DNA of 64,000 nt. Source: Clostridioides difficile_D. GTDB taxonomy: Bacteria > Bacillota > Clostridia > Peptostreptococcales > Peptostreptococcaceae. The notes under the pieces are model-generated. The model made no database searches, was not told the origin of the DNA, and saw only the letters and a program-made list of their open reading frames with translations. A program made the position numbers and the translations under genes. Shown here in pieces: positions 1 through 9,219 of the stretch (within the stretch, counting starts at the first letter, position 1; every line of letters begins with the position of its first letter). The stretch covers positions 310,001-374,000 of the forward strand of contig OX244046.1 of the NCBI GenBank assembly GCA_945861085.1. Direction: 5' to 3'.

Positions 1-630
1 GAAACTGGTAACATACTACAGAGAATGAGAACTTTATCAGTACAATCTTCAAATGAAACTAATACTGCTGAAGAAAGACAAAAGATAGCTGATGAGTTGT
101 TACAACTAAAAGATGAAGTTGAAAGAATATCAAGCTCAATTGAGTTTAATGGTAAGAAGTTACTTGATGGAAGTTCTACAGAAATAAGATTACAAGTTGG
201 AGCTAATTATGGAACAAATGTTGCAGGAACATCTAATAATAACAATGAAATAAAAGTTGCTCTAGTAAATACTGCAAGTATAATGAGTGACGCTGGTATA
301 ACAAGTTCTACAATAGCAAGCTTGAATGTAGATGGAACTTCTGGAACAGATGCAGCTAAAGGAATGGTATCTAGCTTAGATGTAGCTCTTAAACAATTAA
401 ATACATCAAGAGCAAAATTAGGGGCACAACAAAATAGACTAGAATCAACTCAAAACAACTTAAATAATACTATAGAAAATGTTACAGCAGCTGAATCAAG
501 AATAAGAGATACAGATGTTGCTTCAGAAATGGTTAACTTATCTAAAATGAATATATTAGTTCAAGCATCACAGTCAATGCTTGCTCAAGCTAATCAGCAA
601 CCACAAGGAGTTTTACAATTATTAGGATAA
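1..630 (+). CDS. fliC: Flagellin FliC, C-terminal part (5' end outside window)
   Basis: This is the major flagellar filament subunit, exported by the type III apparatus encoded downstream. The reading frame is open from base 1, so the gene enters from the left edge. Visible are the end of the N-terminal D0/D1 helix (RMRTLSVQSSNETNTAEER), a short variable centre, and the conserved C-terminal D1/D0 helices (SRIRDTDVASEMVNLSK, then QANQQPQGVLQLLG at the end). The Ser/Thr-rich centre, about residues 85-125 of the visible part, is where O-linked glycan is expected in this species. The glycan genes follow directly. A strong intrinsic terminator lies 26 bases after the stop codon. Confidence 0.97.
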   Translation, partial: ETGNILQRMRTLSVQSSNETNTAEERQKIADELLQLKDEVERISSSIEFNGKKLLDGSSTEIRLQVGANYGTNVAGTSNNNNEIKVALVNTASIMSDAGITSSTIASLNVDGTSGTDAAKGMVSSLDVALKQLNTSRAKLGAQQNRLESTQNNLNNTIENVTAAESRIRDTDVASEMVNLSKMNILVQASQSMLAQANQQPQGVLQLLG

Positions 631-656
631 AATAATTTTGTATATTGGATATAGAA

Positions 657-693
657 GAAAGGGTAAGGCTTTGCTTTACTCCTTTCTTTTTTT
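657..693 (+). terminator. Intrinsic terminator after fliC
   Basis: GAAAGG plus GTAAGGC pairs with GCTTTAC plus CCTTTC around a TTT loop, with a single bulged T, followed by seven T. It should separate the abundant fliC transcript from the glycosylation genes, which start only 29 bases later. Those genes therefore need readthrough or a promoter I cannot see. Confidence 0.85.
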
Positions 694-722
694 ACAAATA
701 TACTTTTGAAAGGAAAATATAT

Positions 723-2864
723 ATGTTACTTAGTATAGTTATGATTGTTAAAAATGAAGAAAAAATACTTGAAAAAACTTTAAAATCATTAACCACATTA
801 AGAAGTTCTATAGAGAGTGAACTTATAATAGTCGATACAGGTTCTACAGATGATACCATAAAAATATCTAAGAAGTACACGGAAAAAGTGTATTTTCACA
901 ATTGGAATAATGATTTTTCTAGTATGAGAAATATATCAATATCCTATGCCAAGGGTGAATGGTTACTTATATTAGATGCAGATGAAATACTAATTGATTC
1001 TTCAACTATTGTGAAATTTTTTAAAGATGGTCTTGATAAAAAATTTAATTCTGCCTCAATACAATTAAAAAATCTTTACTCATATGATAAAAAATTATAT
1101 GGATATTGTTCAGTGCTTAGACTTTTTAAAAACGTTGATTTTAGATACCATGGTAAAGTACATGAACAACCAATATACAAAAACCCTATATTTAATAATG
1201 CTGCTGATTTTGAACATTATGGATATTTGTTTGAAGATGAAGAAATAAGATTAAATAAAGTAAAGAGAAATGAAAAACTATTATTTGAAGAGTTAAAAGA
1301 GAATGAGAATTCTCCATATACAAATTATCAATTAGGGAAAAATTTTATTATATTAGGAAAATATCAGGAGGCTTTATATTATCTTGAGAAATCTTATGAA
1401 TTATATTCTAAACTAGAATCGGCACCGGGTTACTTGATAACAAGTCTTGTAAAAACATATTTATATTTAGGAAAGCATAAGAAGTGTGAAAAATTGTGTC
1501 TAAAGTATATCAAGAAAGATATGAATAATATTGATATATATTATTATATTGCACAAGCACAAGTAGATTTAGGGAAGTATGAAAATAGTATAGATTCGTA
1601 TAAGAGATATATTTATTTGTTAGATAATTATGAAATAAGTACACAAGCAAATAGTTTATTTTCAGACACTGATACTGTAGGGCTTAGGGATGAGGCTATT
1701 ATTACACTGATAAAGATTTATTATAAGCTTGAAAAATATGAGTCTGTAATTTCAGAGTACAATAACATTGAAGATATGGAAAAGAAAAAGAATGTGTACT
1801 TTAGCTTATTTATGTCCCTATATAAATTGAACAGATTTGAAGATATAAAAGACTATTATAAAGAAGTTTCAAATTCTAAAATTGAAAAAAATAGTTTTTA
1901 TAAAAATATAGAAGAAGTTATAAATAATATTAAAGATGATGAAAAAGAGTATATATATAAAATCCTTTGTGACATTGAAGGTAATTATGGCATTTTAAAT
2001 CAGATAAGGATAAATAAATGTGTATCTATAGATAAATGTAAAGAAATACTCAATGAAGAAAAGGAAATAATTTATGCATATATTATAAAAATAGCTTTTG
2101 AAGAGAAGATTGATTTACTAGATATTTTTTATGAAATGGAATATGTATGGATAGAGAAATATCTAAAATATCTTTTAGCATTAGAAAGAAGTTTTAATTT
2201 AGTACTATATAAGTACATAATCAGTCGTCCTAATACATCAGATATGGAAAAGATAAGAGTATATAAAGCTATATCTAAAGTAGTTTTAGAAAGTATAAGT
2301 TTAAGTGATGAAAAATATAAGGAGATTTTTTATCTTTATATAATGTATTCTTATAAGTATGTAAGATATATATATAGCAATTTAAGTGATTTTGAATTAA
2401 TAAAATTTGTTTGCAATGATTTAGATAAGTTTACTATAGAATTTAAGCATCTACTTGACATTAAAAATAAAGTAAATGATGCTAATGAAAAATTAGAGTA
2501 TATACATAGTATGAGGAAATTATTAAATGAGTATCCTTTTTATAATAAAATAATAAAAATACTTATAAGTGAATTAGAAGAAAATATAAAAGAAAGTGAA
2601 GAATTTAAGGATTTAAAAGATAGCTTTATTATTAGTATAGAAAATATGATTGAAACTGGCAACATAAATGATGCGAAATTATTGATAGATGACTATTCAA
2701 AAACATTTATGGATGATGTAAAGATTTTAAATATAAAGGGAATTTTATATATGTTTGAAAATAAGCTTGATAAAGCTGATTTTATGTTAAAAAAGGCATT
2801 ATCATTAGATGTAGAAAATGAAGATACTATATATAATATAGAATATTTAAAAAGTTTAAGATAA
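723..2864 (+). CDS. Family 2 glycosyltransferase with TPR region (first flagellin glycosyltransferase)
   Basis: This is probably the enzyme that puts the first sugar (HexNAc in C. difficile) on flagellin Ser/Thr. The GT-A fold occupies about residues 1-230: IVMIVKNEE at the start, VDTGSTDDT at 37-45 for nucleotide binding, LDADE at 84-88 as the metal-binding DXD-type motif, and HGKVHEQP at about 147-154. TPR-like helices follow (about 215-320), then a long Lys/Glu-rich helical tail. Length is 713 aa. I chose ATG 723 because GAAAGGAAAA lies just upstream and the protein then begins as this family does. A longer frame from 645 would start inside the fliC terminator. Position next to fliC and the family assignment support the role; sugar specificity is inferred. 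Confidence 0.88.
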   Translation: MLLSIVMIVKNEEKILEKTLKSLTTLRSSIESELIIVDTGSTDDTIKISKKYTEKVYFHNWNNDFSSMRNISISYAKGEWLLILDADEILIDSSTIVKFFKDGLDKKFNSASIQLKNLYSYDKKLYGYCSVLRLFKNVDFRYHGKVHEQPIYKNPIFNNAADFEHYGYLFEDEEIRLNKVKRNEKLLFEELKENENSPYTNYQLGKNFIILGKYQEALYYLEKSYELYSKLESAPGYLITSLVKTYLYLGKHKKCEKLCLKYIKKDMNNIDIYYYIAQAQVDLGKYENSIDSYKRYIYLLDNYEISTQANSLFSDTDTVGLRDEAIITLIKIYYKLEKYESVISEYNNIEDMEKKKNVYFSLFMSLYKLNRFEDIKDYYKEVSNSKIEKNSFYKNIEEVINNIKDDEKEYIYKILCDIEGNYGILNQIRINKCVSIDKCKEILNEEKEIIYAYIIKIAFEEKIDLLDIFYEMEYVWIEKYLKYLLALERSFNLVLYKYIISRPNTSDMEKIRVYKAISKVVLESISLSDEKYKEIFYLYIMYSYKYVRYIYSNLSDFELIKFVCNDLDKFTIEFKHLLDIKNKVNDANEKLEYIHSMRKLLNEYPFYNKIIKILISELEENIKESEEFKDLKDSFIISIENMIETGNINDAKLLIDDYSKTFMDDVKILNIKGILYMFENKLDKADFMLKKALSLDVENEDTIYNIEYLKSLR

Positions 2865-2887
2865 CTCAAAAATAGGAGAATTGAAGA

Positions 2888-4765
2888 ATGAATACACCAA
2901 TAATGGTTAATGAAAAATCTAAAGATATAATAAAAGATTGGCAATATACGTGTATAAATGAAGATATAAAATTTACAAGTATAATAATATTGACGTACAA
3001 TCAAATAGAATATACTAAATTATGTATTGAAAGTATTAGGAAATTTACCCCAAAGGATAAATATGAAATAATAATAATTGACAATAACTCTTCTGATGGA
3101 ACAGTTGAGTGGTTAAAGGAACAATCTGATATAAAATCTGTGTATAATAACAAAAACTTAGGATTTCCAAAAGGGTGCAATCAAGGTATTGAGTTGGCTA
3201 ATGGTGAAAACATATTGTTGTTAAATAATGATGTAATAGTTACTCCAAATTGGCTTTATAATTTGAATAAAGCTTTATGGTCTCAAGAGAATATAGGTGC
3301 TGTAGGACCGATTACAAATGCATGTTCGTACTATCAACAAATTGATGTTGATTACAAATCGATTGAGGATATGTTTATGTTTGCACACAAAATAAATAAA
3401 TCTAATATTAACCTATGGAAGTATAGATTGAAGTTAGTTGGATTTTGCATGTTAATAAAAAAATCTGTGCTGGATAATGTAGGGGTTTTAGATGAATTAT
3501 TTACACCTGGAAATTTTGAAGATGATGATTTATCTTTTAGGATGCTAGAGTCAGGATATAAGCTATTATTATGCCAAGATACTTTTATACACCACTTTGG
3601 AAGTATGTCTTTTAAAGAAAATCGTAATAAATATACAGATATAATGTATATTAATAGAAGAAAGTTTGAAACTAAGTGGGGATTTAATCCAGAATATAGT
3701 GGAATGATAAGAACAGATTTGATTTCTAAAATAGATGATAGTCTGGAGGCAAATATTAATGTTTTAGAAATAGGATGCGGTATAGGGGCTACTCTTTTAG
3801 AAATAAAAAATATATATAAAAATGCATCAATATATGGAATAGAAATTAGTGAGTCAGCAGGTAAACTTGCAAAGTATAGTGCAGATGTACTGATAGCAGA
3901 TATAGAAAAAGTAAAATTGGATTATAAAAAAGGTTTTTTTGATTATATAATATTGGGAGATGTACTTGAACATTTAATTGACCCATGGAAGATAGTTAAT
4001 GAATTGAAACAATATCTAAAGAAGGATGGTTATTTGGTATCTAGTATACCAAATGTTATGCATGTTTCTGTTTTAAGAAATCTTGTGTTAGGTAATTTTA
4101 CATATGAAGATTCAGGAATTCTGGACAAGACTCATTTAAGGTTTTTTACATTAAATGAGATAACAAAAATGTTTAATGATAGTAATTACATAATAAATAG
4201 TGTTACAGCTACTAGTATATCACTTTCAGAAATTGATAATAGATTTATTGATACAATGTGTAAGGAAAGTTGTAAAGAAATGAGACAACAGTACGAATCT
4301 TATCAATATATAGTAAAAGCCACTAAAAGCATAGATACTAAAAGATATTCTAGTATTAGTATGGTTAATTTAAAATACGCTTTAATGAGAATTGATAATG
4401 GATTAGATGTAGATAGTAATTTACATTATATATTTGATAATTATAATATAACTGAACCATGTTTTGTTGATGATATTGAATATCTAATTGATACGTTTGT
4501 GATAAATAAAGCAACTCTATTAAATAGATTAGGAGTTGAGGCATTTAACAGAGGTCTAGGAGATTTTAGTATAAACATGTTTATGACAGTATTAGAGATG
4601 GATAGAGATGATATTGACTCAATATATAATATAACGAGTGTATTATGTGAATTAGAAGAATTTGATACTGCTTACAACTTAATTAAAAATAGTAGCGAAA
4701 AAGTACAGAGTGAAAGTGACATACAAGAGATACTTTATTTTATTGAGGGGAAGAGATATGAATAA
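2888..4765 (+). CDS. Fused family 2 glycosyltransferase and SAM-dependent methyltransferase
   Basis: This is a two-domain protein of 625 aa. The N-terminal half is a rhamnosyltransferase-like GT2 domain: SIIILTYNQ at 31-39, IIIIDNNSSDGT at 61-72, LLNNDV at 111-116. The second half is a class I methyltransferase with motif I LEIGCGIG at about 292-299, then LGDVLEHL and a YLVSSIPN segment. The C-terminal 150 residues are helical and TPR-like. It probably transfers a deoxyhexose to the flagellin glycan and O-methylates it. Methylated rhamnose is known in the C. difficile type B glycan; matching this gene to that step is inference. The stop codon overlaps the next start by 8 bases, so translation is probably coupled. 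Confidence 0.85.
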   Translation: MNTPIMVNEKSKDIIKDWQYTCINEDIKFTSIIILTYNQIEYTKLCIESIRKFTPKDKYEIIIIDNNSSDGTVEWLKEQSDIKSVYNNKNLGFPKGCNQGIELANGENILLLNNDVIVTPNWLYNLNKALWSQENIGAVGPITNACSYYQQIDVDYKSIEDMFMFAHKINKSNINLWKYRLKLVGFCMLIKKSVLDNVGVLDELFTPGNFEDDDLSFRMLESGYKLLLCQDTFIHHFGSMSFKENRNKYTDIMYINRRKFETKWGFNPEYSGMIRTDLISKIDDSLEANINVLEIGCGIGATLLEIKNIYKNASIYGIEISESAGKLAKYSADVLIADIEKVKLDYKKGFFDYIILGDVLEHLIDPWKIVNELKQYLKKDGYLVSSIPNVMHVSVLRNLVLGNFTYEDSGILDKTHLRFFTLNEITKMFNDSNYIINSVTATSISLSEIDNRFIDTMCKESCKEMRQQYESYQYIVKATKSIDTKRYSSISMVNLKYALMRIDNGLDVDSNLHYIFDNYNITEPCFVDDIEYLIDTFVINKATLLNRLGVEAFNRGLGDFSINMFMTVLEMDRDDIDSIYNITSVLCELEEFDTAYNLIKNSSEKVQSESDIQEILYFIEGKRYE

Positions 4766-6872
4766 TGATAAGATATGTTTTATAACCTGTGTAAATGATG
4801 AAAGACTTTATGAGGAATGTCTTGTATATATAAATAGCCTAGACATTCCTAAAAACTTTAGTATAGAAACAGTAGCTTTAAGAGGAGCCGATTCTATTGC
4901 ATCTGCTTATAACAAAGCTATGAGAGAAACAGATTCTAAGTATAAGGTATATTTGCATCAAGATACTTTTATAATTAATAAAAATTTCATATATGACATT
5001 TTAGATATATTTAAAAAAAATATAGATGTAGGAATGATTGGTGTAGCTGGAGTAAAGGATATACCTGTGAATGGAATTTGGTGGGATTCTGATAAAAAAA
5101 TAGGGAAAGTATATGATAGCCATACAGGTAAAATGGATATTTATGAATTTAGCAACTTTGAAGAATGTTTTAATGAAGTTATGGCTATAGATGGATTAAT
5201 TATGATTACTCAATATGATGTATTCTGGAGAGAGGATAAGTTTGATGGGTGGCATTTTTATGATTTATCACAGAGTATGGAGTTTAGAAAAAATAAATAC
5301 AAGGTTATTGTGCCAAAACAAAATAAGCCTTGGTGTATGCATGATTCTGGAGTAGCAACTATAAATAATGGCTATGATGAATATAGGATAAAATTTGTAA
5401 AAGAGTACATAAAGCTTGATTTAGATAGAGAAAATTTTTATGAATTTGATAGGAATAAAGCAAGTACCGTACTTAAGAGTAATAAGCATGTAATGGATTG
5501 TATGAAAGAGGAGCTTACAGAACAATTAAGATTAAAGAATTATAAGGATGTTTTAGATATTGTTTCTAAAATTGCTCGTTTTTCTGTTTTTAATCATACT
5601 GGCTTGTATTCTTGTGAAAAATGTGAGAGAGCGTTGCTAGAATGTGCTAATAATTTACCAGAAATAGAAAATACGAAATTATTTACAAAAAAAGATTTAA
5701 AAAGAAGAAAAGTACTACATGTTTTAAGTGAAGGATATTCAACAGGAGGTCATACAAGACTAGTTAAAAATTGGGTTGAGATTGACAAAGATTCTGTTCA
5801 TTCAGTGGTAACTACATGGCAATCAGACACACTGCCAGATTGGCTATTAAAAACAATAGATGAGAGTGGTGGCGAAATTATATCTTTGGATTTAATTTCA
5901 GATGATTATTTAAAAAGAGCCATGGCTTTAAGGAAAATAGCTTATGACTGGGCTGATATAGTTATTTTATATGTTCATATGTTTGATACAATACCTGTTG
6001 TTGCTTTTGGGGTTGATGGGAAAATACCTATTTTACATGTTAATCACTGTGACAGTAATTTTTGGTTAGGAGCAAGTATTGCAGATATTGTCATTGATTT
6101 TAGCGAAGTTAGTCAACTAATTACATTGAATAAAAGAGGCATAGATAAATCTGAAATATTACCAATTCCATTAAAAGAAAAAGAAGTATTTTCAAAGTCT
6201 GAAGTTAGAAAACGATATAATTTGGAGGATGATGTGACAATAGTGTTGACTATTGCTAATGAAAGAAAATACAATAGTGTAAATGATATTAATTACTTTA
6301 AAATTGCTAAAACATTGATTGAAAATACAGATAATACAATTATTGTTGTTGTAGGAGTTGATGCAGAGAATCTCTATTGGAAAACTCTAAGTAATGTTAC
6401 AGATAATAGAGTTATATGTTTTGGAGCAACAGCAAATATAGACGATTTTTACAAGATTTCGGATATATATCTAGAATCTTTCATGGTAGGAAGTCATACT
6501 TCAAAATTAGATGCAATTTTATATGATTTAATTCCTGTTAAGTTTAAAAATGAAGTTTCACCAATTTTTACAAACATGTGGAATTTTATAGATAAGTTTG
6601 ATTATAAGAATATAAAAGAGGTTATAGACATGATAAAAAGGTACAATACTAGTGAATTTGACAGGAATGAGATAAAAGAAAAACAATCAGAAATAAAACA
6701 TTTTGTTATAGATAAACACTGTATTGAAATAAAAAACTATATAGACAAAATATATAATGAGGCTAATCATCATAAAGTTAAGTATGATTTACATAAAAAT
6801 GATGAAATCGAGGACTATCAGTTTTTTGTAGCATTATATGGTTATATGGTAAAAAATAAAAACATGTCATAG
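4758..6872 (+). CDS. Two-module glycosyltransferase (StrF-like domain plus GT-B domain)
   Basis: This protein has 704 aa. Residues 1-235 resemble the StrF-type glycosyltransferase domain: CFITCVNDERLYEECL at the start, then a YLHQDTFI segment that looks like the catalytic Asp region. From about residue 325 a GT-B (GT4-like) module starts with VLHVLSEGYSTGGHTRLV and ends with helical sequence. Two modules suggest two transfer steps in one protein. The start is ATG 4758 behind GAGGGG, overlapping the previous stop (ATGAATAA). An earlier in-frame ATG at 4710 lies inside the upstream gene and lacks a ribosome site. The sugar substrates cannot be read from the sequence. Confidence 0.8.
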   Translation: MNNDKICFITCVNDERLYEECLVYINSLDIPKNFSIETVALRGADSIASAYNKAMRETDSKYKVYLHQDTFIINKNFIYDILDIFKKNIDVGMIGVAGVKDIPVNGIWWDSDKKIGKVYDSHTGKMDIYEFSNFEECFNEVMAIDGLIMITQYDVFWREDKFDGWHFYDLSQSMEFRKNKYKVIVPKQNKPWCMHDSGVATINNGYDEYRIKFVKEYIKLDLDRENFYEFDRNKASTVLKSNKHVMDCMKEELTEQLRLKNYKDVLDIVSKIARFSVFNHTGLYSCEKCERALLECANNLPEIENTKLFTKKDLKRRKVLHVLSEGYSTGGHTRLVKNWVEIDKDSVHSVVTTWQSDTLPDWLLKTIDESGGEIISLDLISDDYLKRAMALRKIAYDWADIVILYVHMFDTIPVVAFGVDGKIPILHVNHCDSNFWLGASIADIVIDFSEVSQLITLNKRGIDKSEILPIPLKEKEVFSKSEVRKRYNLEDDVTIVLTIANERKYNSVNDINYFKIAKTLIENTDNTIIVVVGVDAENLYWKTLSNVTDNRVICFGATANIDDFYKISDIYLESFMVGSHTSKLDAILYDLIPVKFKNEVSPIFTNMWNFIDKFDYKNIKEVIDMIKRYNTSEFDRNEIKEKQSEIKHFVIDKHCIEIKNYIDKIYNEANHHKVKYDLHKNDEIEDYQFFVALYGYMVKNKNMS

Positions 6873-6880
6873 GTGGTAAA

Positions 6881-7876
6881 ATGAACAATATTCATATCAA
6901 TAAATTTGAAAAAAGCTGTGAAAAAAACTGGGATTATTTTGTAGAAAATAAATCTATAAATGGTACATTTCTGCAAACTAGAAATTTCCTTAATTATCAT
7001 GAAGAGGGAAAATTCACTGACCACTCATTAATAATATATAAAGGTGAAGAAATACTAGCAGTTGTGCCTGCATGTGAAGTTTATGAAAATGGTGAAAGAA
7101 TATTTTTTTCTCATTTAGGAAGCACTTTTGGTGGTATTATAATAGGGAGTGGTTTTAATGATATTAGGCATGTAAATGCCATTACAAATAAGTTAGAAAT
7201 GTATTTACAGGAACAAAATTTTAATAAAGTATATTTAAAAAATACATCAAGAATATTTTGTAAGGAGGATACTTCATTACTAGAGTATTTTCTATTTAAG
7301 AATAATTACATGTTTTATGATGAATTAAGTATGTTTTTAGAACTAAGTAAGTATAAAGAAGATATATTAGCCAATTTTAGATATAGTAAAAGAAGAGATT
7401 TTAAATATTCTTTGAAGAGCAATCTTATCTTTAAAAGACTGTACAGTGATGAAGATATAGTTTGCTTTTTTGATTTACTTTCTAATTGTTTAGATAGTAA
7501 AGGAGCTAAAGTAATACATTCAATAGAAGAACTTTTGGAGTTTAAAAATAATAGATTAAGAGATATTGTAGAATTTTATGCAGTATATATTGATGATATT
7601 ATGATTTGCGGGAGTATGGTATTTAACTTTCAAGAAAGAGTTTATCATACTCAATATCTAGCATCAAATTCGACATATAATAGATATTATCCAATGGTAT
7701 TTTTATACTATAATCTAATAAAAAATGCTTTAGAGCGAAATTTTAAGTATCTTTCTTTTGGAACTAGCACTCTAAATAAAGGCAGATACTTAGACGAGGG
7801 TTTAGCTACATTTAAAGAAGGTTTTGGCTCAAATGCAATTTGTAACAGAACATACTATAAAAATATAAATAAGTGA
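6881..7876 (+). CDS. FemAB/GNAT-superfamily acyltransferase
   Basis: This 331-aa protein has the double-GNAT character of the FemAB and BioF2-like acyltransferases: an N-terminal FLQTRNFLNYH segment, SHLGSTFGGIIIG near residue 90, RYSKRRDFKYSLK near 167, and a C-terminal YYPMVFLYYNLIKNAL / FGTSTLNKGRYLDEGL. The last two resemble the substrate-lysine-like and glycine-rich ends of FemX proteins. FemAB enzymes attach amino acids, usually from aminoacyl-tRNA, to amino groups. In a flagellin glycan cluster this suggests peptide or acyl decoration of an amino sugar. It starts 8 bases after the previous stop behind AGGTGG. The acyl donor is unknown. Confidence 0.72.
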   Translation: MNNIHINKFEKSCEKNWDYFVENKSINGTFLQTRNFLNYHEEGKFTDHSLIIYKGEEILAVVPACEVYENGERIFFSHLGSTFGGIIIGSGFNDIRHVNAITNKLEMYLQEQNFNKVYLKNTSRIFCKEDTSLLEYFLFKNNYMFYDELSMFLELSKYKEDILANFRYSKRRDFKYSLKSNLIFKRLYSDEDIVCFFDLLSNCLDSKGAKVIHSIEELLEFKNNRLRDIVEFYAVYIDDIMICGSMVFNFQERVYHTQYLASNSTYNRYYPMVFLYYNLIKNALERNFKYLSFGTSTLNKGRYLDEGLATFKEGFGSNAICNRTYYKNINK

Positions 7877-7967
7877 TAATCATGTTTTATAGAGTTTCTA
7901 GAATATAGTAAATATCTAGTACTCTAATCTTACATAAAAATAATTAGTTTATAAAGAAGGTTTGTAT

Positions 7968-9200
7968 ATGAAAAGATTAATGATTTTAGGCTCAATTAAG
8001 TATTTTGAGAATATTGTTATGTCAGCTAAAAAAGAAGGAATATACACAATTGTTTGTGATAATAGAATTGATACTCCTGCGAAAAAGATTTGTGACGAAG
8101 CAATAGATGTTGATGTATTTGATTTTGATAAAATAAAAAATATAGCTATAGATAAAGAGATAGATGGAATTCTAACTGGATTTACAGATTCTTTAATGAA
8201 ACCATATGTTTATATTGCAAATGAACTAAATTTACCATGTGTGATTTCTTGCAATCAACTTGAATCTGTAACTAATAAGGCTGTTATGAAAAAATATTTT
8301 AAAAATAATGGAATACCTACAACTGATTATTGTGTTATTGAAAGTCTAAAAGATTTAAAAAAAATACAAGGATTAAATTTTCCACTTGTAATAAAACCTG
8401 TTGATGGTTATGGTTCAAGAGGTGTATATTTTGTATCAAATATAGAAGAGTTAATAGAGAAATTTGAATATTCTAAGGAAGTCTCACAAGATGGACAAGT
8501 AATAATTGAGGAATTTTATGAAAGTGAGGAAATACAAGGACTAGCTTGGGTTCATAATGGAGAGTCACATGTATTTTATATTGGAGATAGAGAGCTTGTA
8601 AATATACATACAGGAAGAGCTGGAAAACCAGATAGGTTACTTTATCCATCAAAGTATTGTTTTCAATATGAGGAAGAAATAAAATCTATATATCAAAATA
8701 TAACACAGGCTTTTGATATAAAAAATGGACCTCTTTATGTACAAATGTTAGTGGGAGCATATGGAATAAAAGTATCTGAAGTGATGCCAAGATTACCCGG
8801 AGGTTGTGATTATATGGCTATTTCTCAGATAACAGATTTAGACATAGGAAGTTTGTTTGCAAACTTTAGTGTGAATAATGAAGTAAATTTTGATGAAATA
8901 AAGAAGCATAATATGCATTTATCAAAATGTGTATATGCATTACCAATATACATAAGACCTGGAACAATAAAAAAGATAAATAATGTAGATAAAATAGAAA
9001 ACTTAGATTATGTCACTCAATTTCTATTACTAGTAAAAGAAGGGGATACAATAGGATTATATGAGGATGAGAGACAGGATTGTGGAAGAGTTTATGGAAT
9101 AGCAAATAATATATTTGATGCAAATATAAAGAAGAAATGTATTCATGAAATGATAGAAATATTTGATGAAAATGATGAAAATATGATAGAAAATTTTTAA
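7968..9200 (+). CDS. ATP-grasp amide ligase (carbamoyl-phosphate-synthase-like fold)
   Basis: This 410-aa protein is probably an ATP-dependent carboxylate-amine ligase. An N-terminal Rossmann-like part (MKRLMILGSIKYFENIV) precedes the ATP-grasp core: NKAVMKKYFKNNGIPT near 105, then FPLVIKPVDGYGSRGVYFVS (P-loop-like lid) near 143-162, VIIEEFYESEEIQG near 180, and a metal-binding KVSEVMPRLPGG near 270. It would join an amine to a carboxylate, which fits a peptidyl-amide decoration on the flagellin glycan. ATG 7968 is preferred over TTG 7962 because AAAGAAGG ends 7 bases before it. The 91-base gap upstream holds no gene. Confidence 0.8.
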   Translation: MKRLMILGSIKYFENIVMSAKKEGIYTIVCDNRIDTPAKKICDEAIDVDVFDFDKIKNIAIDKEIDGILTGFTDSLMKPYVYIANELNLPCVISCNQLESVTNKAVMKKYFKNNGIPTTDYCVIESLKDLKKIQGLNFPLVIKPVDGYGSRGVYFVSNIEELIEKFEYSKEVSQDGQVIIEEFYESEEIQGLAWVHNGESHVFYIGDRELVNIHTGRAGKPDRLLYPSKYCFQYEEEIKSIYQNITQAFDIKNGPLYVQMLVGAYGIKVSEVMPRLPGGCDYMAISQITDLDIGSLFANFSVNNEVNFDEIKKHNMHLSKCVYALPIYIRPGTIKKINNVDKIENLDYVTQFLLLVKEGDTIGLYEDERQDCGRVYGIANNIFDANIKKKCIHEMIEIFDENDENMIENF

Positions 9201-9219
9201 ATAAGGGAGTATTATAGAT

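Noticed and set aside
645..722. N-terminal extension of the first glycosyltransferase
   Set aside because: The extra 26 codons read through the fliC terminator hairpin and have no ribosome site. The family start MLLSIVMIVKNEE fits ATG 723.
2693..3004. Minus-strand frame across the glycosyltransferase junction
   Set aside because: No ribosome site, no domain, and both overlapping plus-strand genes are well supported.
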